A stretch of 10,466 nucleotides of DNA from an uncultured Tissierellia bacterium (GTDB lineage: Bacteria > Bacillota > Clostridia > Tissierellales > Peptoniphilaceae), in the NCBI GenBank assembly GCA_902489375.1, contig CABTZP010000045.1, positions 1-10,466 on the forward strand, given 5' to 3'. Below the pieces are notes generated by a model that worked only from the letters and a program-made list of their open reading frames with translations, was not told the DNA's origin and did not search any database. Positions 6,752 through 10,466 of this stretch are shown here, in pieces. The translations under genes were made by a program, and so were the position numbers. Position 1 is the first letter of the stretch. Each line of letters starts with the position of its first letter.

Positions 6752-7255
6752 ATGAATCAAGTGACATTGATGGGTCGTCTTACCAAAGACCCCGTTCTCA
6801 CGTATAACAATACCACAGGCAACGGAATGTGCCGGTTTACCCTGGCCGTGGACCGCCGCCTGACTCGTGAAAAAAGACAGGAAATGGAAGCGAATAATCA
6901 GCCCACGGCCGATTTTATCGGTTGTGTTTGCTGGGGAAGGCTGGCGGAAAGTGTCAACAATTTTACCGCCAAGGGAAAGCGTGTACTGGTGGAGGGCCGG
7001 ATACAAACAGGCTCTTACACGGCGAAGGACGGAACCCGTCGGTATACGACCGATGTCGTCTGCAATAATGTCCAGTTTATTGACTGGAAGGATCGCGCTT
7101 TTGACAGTCCTTCACAGGGCATCAGTCAGAAACCCTACCCGCAAAACCGGGCCGCGCAAAACCCGAATCCGGGCCCAGGCGAAGAAAGCTCTTCCGAGGA
7201 TGACTTTTTCGGAGATGATTTCAGCCCCGTGGACGATGAACGCATTCCTTTCTAA
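6752..7255 (+). CDS. ssb: Single-stranded DNA-binding protein
   Basis: The product is 167 residues. An N-terminal OB-fold domain (about 1-107) opens MNQVTLMGRLTKDP and includes FIGCVCWGRLAE and GRIQTGSYTAKDG, then a Pro/Asn/Gln/Gly-rich linker (about 110-145) and an acidic tail ending DDERIPF. The tail is the docking tip for repair and replication partners; the usual form is DDDIPF, so this one has an Arg inserted in the acidic run but keeps the terminal Ile-Pro-Phe. It binds ssDNA, expected as a tetramer, in replication, recombination and repair. AAGGAGGT lies 6 nt before the ATG and 20 nt separate it from rpsF. Its place between rpsF and rpsR is the conserved Firmicutes order, so its synthesis should follow that of the two ribosomal proteins. 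Confidence 0.97.
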   Translation: MNQVTLMGRLTKDPVLTYNNTTGNGMCRFTLAVDRRLTREKRQEMEANNQPTADFIGCVCWGRLAESVNNFTAKGKRVLVEGRIQTGSYTAKDGTRRYTTDVVCNNVQFIDWKDRAFDSPSQGISQKPYPQNRAAQNPNPGPGEESSSEDDFFGDDFSPVDDERIPF

Positions 7256-7267
7256 TGAGGAGGAAAA

Positions 7268-7498
7268 ATGAGTAGTAATCGTCGCTTCAGACCCCGTAAA
7301 AAGGTCTGCCCATTCTGCAAAGACAAAACTAAAGTTTTAGACTATAAAGATGCCGATGGCGTCAAGCAGTTTCTGAGTGAAGCGGGAAAAATTCTTCCCC
7401 GCCGCGTGACCGGCGTATGCGCCAAGCACCAGCGCGATGTCACCACCGCTGTAAAAAGAGCTCGTCATATCGCCATTATTCCTTACGAGGATAAATAG
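7268..7498 (+). CDS. rpsR: Small ribosomal subunit protein bS18, zinc-ribbon form
   Basis: This 76-residue basic protein has the family signatures RRFRPRKKVCPFC, LPRRVTGVCAKHQR and VKRARHIAIIPY. Cys14, Cys17, Cys51 and His54 could make one zinc site, as in the C+ forms of bS18; many bacteria carry a C- form lacking these residues. bS18 pairs with bS6 on the 30S platform. AGGAGG lies 4 nt before the ATG, and the gene begins 12 nt after the ssb stop. It is the last gene before the terminator at 7523-7562. Confidence 0.97.
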   Translation: MSSNRRFRPRKKVCPFCKDKTKVLDYKDADGVKQFLSEAGKILPRRVTGVCAKHQRDVTTAVKRARHIAIIPYEDK

Positions 7499-7522
7499 CG
7501 TGCGCATTGGTTAATAAAAATG

Positions 7523-7562
7523 AAAAAGCTCCCAAAGCCTCCGGGCCGCGGGAGCTTTTTTT
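7523..7562 (+). terminator. Rho-independent terminator after rpsR
   Basis: AAAAAGCTCCC (7523-7533) pairs with GGGAGCTTTTT (7550-7560), and the T run continues to 7562. The loop can add an inner GCC-TCCG-GGC hairpin. It starts about 25 nt after the rpsR stop and separates the ribosomal protein operon from the yybS-gdpP pair. The A run on the left arm makes some termination in the other direction possible. Confidence 0.93.
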
Positions 7563-7612
7563 GAAAAAAGCCGCTCCCGATGCCAAGAATTCGAGGAATT
7601 TGAAAGGAGTGT

Positions 7613-7620
7613 GTTATCAT
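7613..7620 (+). promoter_or_regulatory. Weak extended -10 candidate for yybS-gdpP
   Basis: TGTTATCAT (from 7612) reads as TGn plus TATCAT, a near-consensus -10 with the extension. No convincing -35 lies at 16-18 nt. The start would be near 7627, within the yybS ribosome binding site region, which would leave a very short leader, so the call is tentative. The pair may also depend on read-through of the preceding terminator. Confidence 0.35.
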
Positions 7621-7637
7621 AAGAAAAAGGAGTTTCT

Positions 7638-8582
7638 ATGGAATTTAACTATGGAAAATTTTCTGCGCCAGTCAACACCTTGATCGCCTCTGCGCTGTCT
7701 TTGATGTTGGTTTTTTTGTCTGGCACTGTCCTTTCCCTTTTTCAGCTATTCCTGATTTTTCCCTTCACGGTCCTCTGGGTTTATGAGGGCTGGCGGTGGA
7801 CTTTTCTGGGCTATCTGATCACGGGCGGTATTTCTTCGCTGATTTTTAACCCGGCTTCAGCGATTGTCTCTATGACCTTTATCGTGATCCTTTCGATGGT
7901 CATGGGGACCTTAATCGAAAGACGAGCTTTGCCCTTTCACGAACTGATGATTCCGGCCCTGGTGTACATGACCCTTGCCATCGTTACCCTTTGGGTGGGG
8001 CAAAAAAGCGGAAGCGTAGACCTTGGGGAACTCTTTCGAGAGGCCATGAAGGCAGGGCTTCAGGGCGCTTTAGATACGGGGAAAACCGGCCCGCAGGCCG
8101 AGCTTGCTTTAAGAAACGCCATTGATCAGGCCGAGCGCCTGGTCCCCTCCATCCTTTTTTTGATGGGGCTGGTGACGGCTCTGATCACTTCAGCGGTTTC
8201 CCGGGCCATGCTCTCTGCGACCGGGGAAGATACCGCCCCCTTTCATTTGAGCTTTTTTGAAATTCCCGCCGCCGCGGGCAGAGTCATCATTTTTTCCGCG
8301 ATTATCGGCTGGGGATGCGCGAAGTTTTTAGGCCCCCAATACCAGGCTTTAGGAGAAAACCTCTTTTTCGGAAGTTTTTGGATCTTTACCCTGGACGGCC
8401 TAGCCGTAATGGATACGCGGTTAAAGGGACGAATGGGAAAATTCTCCCGGATCTTCCTTTATCTTCTTCTCCTTTTATTTTTCTTATCCCTATTGGCCTT
8501 GTTTGTTGTTGGCATGATCGACTTTTTCATTCGTTTTCGGTCTCGGTCTCAAGGAGGAAACCATGACCCCTCAGAAAAATGA
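7638..8582 (+). CDS. yybS: DUF2232 (YybS-like) integral membrane protein
   Basis: The 314-residue product is very hydrophobic, with about eight predicted membrane spans: clusters near 12-45, 55-70, 73-92, 104-121, 168-190, 212-232, 240-258 and 268-298. A hydrophilic stretch at about 123-167 (GQKSGSVDLGELFREAMKAG onward, many charges) separates the N- and C-terminal halves. DUF2232 proteins of Firmicutes usually sit directly before gdpP, as here; some resemble substrate-binding membrane subunits of ECF-type transporters, but the function is not established. AAGGAG (7627-7632) lies 5 nt before the ATG. The last 20 nt overlap the start of gdpP, implying translational coupling. The gene symbol follows gene order and fold, not a close sequence match that I can verify. 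Confidence 0.85.
   Translation: MEFNYGKFSAPVNTLIASALSLMLVFLSGTVLSLFQLFLIFPFTVLWVYEGWRWTFLGYLITGGISSLIFNPASAIVSMTFIVILSMVMGTLIERRALPFHELMIPALVYMTLAIVTLWVGQKSGSVDLGELFREAMKAGLQGALDTGKTGPQAELALRNAIDQAERLVPSILFLMGLVTALITSAVSRAMLSATGEDTAPFHLSFFEIPAAAGRVIIFSAIIGWGCAKFLGPQYQALGENLFFGSFWIFTLDGLAVMDTRLKGRMGKFSRIFLYLLLLLFFLSLLALFVVGMIDFFIRFRSRSQGGNHDPSEK
8551..8557 (+). promoter_or_regulatory. gdpP ribosome binding site inside yybS
   Basis: AAGGAGG lies 5 nt before the gdpP ATG at 8563 and within the last codons of yybS. It fixes the gdpP start and the 20-nt overlap. Confidence 0.88.
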
Positions 8583-10466
8583 TCCATCTCAAAAAGCCTT
8601 TTATCTCCGTTGGGGAGATGTTCTGATTATTCCTTTGGCCTGTGTGTTCGCAACCCTGATCCTCTTTTCTCTTCACCCGCTGGCGGGTGGCTATGGCCTT
8701 TTTCTGACGATTTTTTCCGCCTACCATAGCTATAAAATGGTTGAGCAAAAAAAAGAAGCGGCCATTTCCGCGGTTGAGAACATGGATCTTCATTTTGAGG
8801 AGATCACGAAAAATGTGATCTTCTCCATGCCCTTCCCGACGGCGGTTCTGAATCAGTGGGGGAATTTTCTCTGGTACAATAAAGAATTTAAGGAACTTTT
8901 TTCAATTCAAGATTCAAAGCTGGGAAGGCCCTATACTCATATCTTTGAGGATATTTCTCTTTCGATGCTGGAAGATGAGGCCCAAAATCCCCTGGAAATT
9001 TCGGTAGAAGATCAGGCGTATGCTTTTTATCACAAGCGGGTGGAAGAAGCTTCGGGATCCCACTTGATTCTCCTATACGGAGTCAACCATACTCGGGAAA
9101 AGACCCTACAAGAGCGTTATCAAAACCGTCAGCCGGTTCTTTGCACTGCTTTTTTTGATAATTATGATGAAGTTATTGCCCAGACCGCTGAGCAGGATCG
9201 ACCGCTGGTTCTCGCGGAGGTCGATCGGCTGATTAACCGCTATGCCAATGAGTATCAGGCGATGGTGATCAAATACGAACCCGAACGCTATTTTCTGGTA
9301 ATGACGCAGGAAAATCTGGACCGGGCAAAGGGGAAGCGCTTTCATCTTTTGGAGGAAATCAAGGATATTCGCGGCTCAAATGTCACGCCCACGATCTCCA
9401 TGGGCATCGCTTATGGAGAATCCACCCCCAAAGACCTTTGGAAGGAGAGCCGTCAGGCCATAGACATCGCCCTGGCCCGGGGCGGGGATCAGGCGGTCCT
9501 TAAAAATGGGGAACAGCTCGATTATTTCGGGGGAAAAAATCAGGTTACTCAGAATTTCACCCGGGTAAAGGCTCGGGTCATGTCGAACACCATCCATTCT
9601 TTTGTGGAGGAGGCTGATCAGGTGATGATTATGGGCCATCAAAACGCGGACATGGACTCCCTAGGCTCCTGCCTGGGCATGGCCTGGTTTGTGAAAAATA
9701 TGAAACGCCAGCCTTATGTTGTCCTCGATGAGGTGTCGAGCGGAATTCAGAATTTTTATGACTATGTTAGCCGTGAGCTTCCGGAAGTCAAAAACATTAT
9801 TTCAAGCCCGGAAAAAGCCCAGGAGAAGCTGACGGCCGAGACGCTGATTCTTGTCATGGATAATCACCGGCATGACTCCACGGCGGCGCCTCTCCTGCTG
9901 GATCAGGGAAACCGGATCATCATTGTTGACCACCACCGGCGAGGCAGCGATTATATTAAAACGGCGGAGGTCGCCTATATTGAGCCTTACGCGTCTTCAG
10001 CTTCTGAGATGGTTACGGAAATGCTTTCCTATATGGATGAAGAAGTCACCCTGCCCAAAGCGGTCGCGGAAGGGCTGCTTTCTGGCATTACCGTAGATAC
10101 CAAGGATTTCTTCTACCAGGCCGGTCCAAGAACTTTTGAAGCCGCGGCCTATCTAAAGACCCATGGGGCGGATTCCATGGTCGTCAAGGAACTCTTTAAA
10201 GATGATTTTGAACGGACCAAGTTTGTTTCCGAAGCCATCACAACGGCCAAGCCATTTGAAGGCAAAACCCTGATCAGCCGCTTTGAAAGGGACCTTCCCG
10301 GATCAACCCTGATCGCCTCGAAAGCGGCCGATGCGCTTTTGGGAATTTCCGGCGTTCGGGCTTCTTTTGTCCTGACCTATGCCCGCAAGAAGACCCATAT
10401 TTCAGCGAGAAGTTTGGGCGATGTTTCGGTACAATTAATCATGGAAAAAATCGGCGGCGGCGGACA
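8563..10466 (+). CDS. gdpP: Cyclic-di-AMP phosphodiesterase GdpP (3' partial)
   Basis: The visible part is 634 residues and stops inside the final GGGG(H) motif, so only about 20 residues are missing. Two N-terminal membrane helices (about 17-36 and 41-57) precede a degenerate PAS domain (about 84-175), a degenerate GGDEF domain (about 190-325, with DNYDEV at 199-204 and ARGGDQAVLK at 305-314), then DHH and DHHA1 domains. DHH metal-site motifs are GHQNADMDSLG (H359, D363, D365), VMDNHR (D433), VDHHRRG (456-461) and GITVDTKDF (D512). The enzyme hydrolyses c-di-AMP to pApA at the inner face of the membrane, affecting cell-wall and osmotic homeostasis; the PAS domain may bind heme in some members. 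AAGGAGG lies 5 nt before the ATG, and the start is inside the end of yybS. In the usual order rplI and the replicative helicase gene follow, which is off the window. Confidence 0.96.
   Translation, partial: MTPQKNDPSQKAFYLRWGDVLIIPLACVFATLILFSLHPLAGGYGLFLTIFSAYHSYKMVEQKKEAAISAVENMDLHFEEITKNVIFSMPFPTAVLNQWGNFLWYNKEFKELFSIQDSKLGRPYTHIFEDISLSMLEDEAQNPLEISVEDQAYAFYHKRVEEASGSHLILLYGVNHTREKTLQERYQNRQPVLCTAFFDNYDEVIAQTAEQDRPLVLAEVDRLINRYANEYQAMVIKYEPERYFLVMTQENLDRAKGKRFHLLEEIKDIRGSNVTPTISMGIAYGESTPKDLWKESRQAIDIALARGGDQAVLKNGEQLDYFGGKNQVTQNFTRVKARVMSNTIHSFVEEADQVMIMGHQNADMDSLGSCLGMAWFVKNMKRQPYVVLDEVSSGIQNFYDYVSRELPEVKNIISSPEKAQEKLTAETLILVMDNHRHDSTAAPLLLDQGNRIIIVDHHRRGSDYIKTAEVAYIEPYASSASEMVTEMLSYMDEEVTLPKAVAEGLLSGITVDTKDFFYQAGPRTFEAAAYLKTHGADSMVVKELFKDDFERTKFVSEAITTAKPFEGKTLISRFERDLPGSTLIASKAADALLGISGVRASFVLTYARKKTHISARSLGDVSVQLIMEKIGGGG

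Noticed and set aside
1..10466. A new defence, mobile or other multi-gene system
   Set aside because: All large genes fall in known families, and I found no integrase, transposase, inverted-repeat ends, CRISPR repeats, toxin-antitoxin pair or sharp change in composition.

Overview
The window looks like chromosomal DNA from a low-to-mid GC Gram-positive bacterium (Firmicutes, probably Clostridia/Tissierellia in the broad sense). The grounds are strong AAGGAGG-type ribosome binding sites before almost every gene, Bacillus-like promoter hexamers, the gene order rpsF-ssb-rpsR followed by yybS(DUF2232)-gdpP, and a clostridial-type M16C peptidase. The genus call is inference; there is no 16S sequence or other marker here.

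Layout from left to right: (1) 1-2345 (+) is the 3' part of a UvrD-family helicase fused to a RecB-like PD-(D/E)XK nuclease that carries an AddB-type Fe-S cysteine set. Its Walker A end lies off the left edge. (2) 2342-2845 (-) is dihydrofolate reductase, tail to tail with the helicase; their stop codons overlap. (3) 2846-3050 holds a folA promoter and a strong hairpin terminator that looks bidirectional. (4) 3051-3191 (+) is a small 46-residue membrane-protein candidate with a good ribosome binding site. (5) 3257-6148 (-) is a full-length M16C (PreP-like) zinc metallopeptidase. (6) 6149-6446 is a divergent control region with a peptidase promoter, an rpsF promoter and a structured rpsF leader. 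(7) 6447-7498 (+) is rpsF-ssb-rpsR, closed by a strong terminator at 7523-7562. (8) 7638-8582 (+) is a DUF2232/YybS multi-span membrane protein, which overlaps by 20 nt (9) gdpP, a membrane-anchored c-di-AMP phosphodiesterase running off the right edge about 20 residues before its usual end.

The right half is a conserved housekeeping cluster: two ribosomal proteins that bind as a pair to the small-subunit platform, the single-strand DNA binding protein between them, and then a membrane protein and a second-messenger phosphodiesterase under a separate weak promoter. The left half contains DNA end-processing (helicase-nuclease), folate metabolism and peptide turnover, with no obvious common theme.

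I saw no mobile element, CRISPR array, tRNA or rRNA, and nothing that amounts to a new multi-gene system. The best leads are the single-chain helicase/Fe-S nuclease, a possible SD-sequestering switch in the rpsF leader, the small membrane ORF, and the compact terminator/promoter arrangement before folA.
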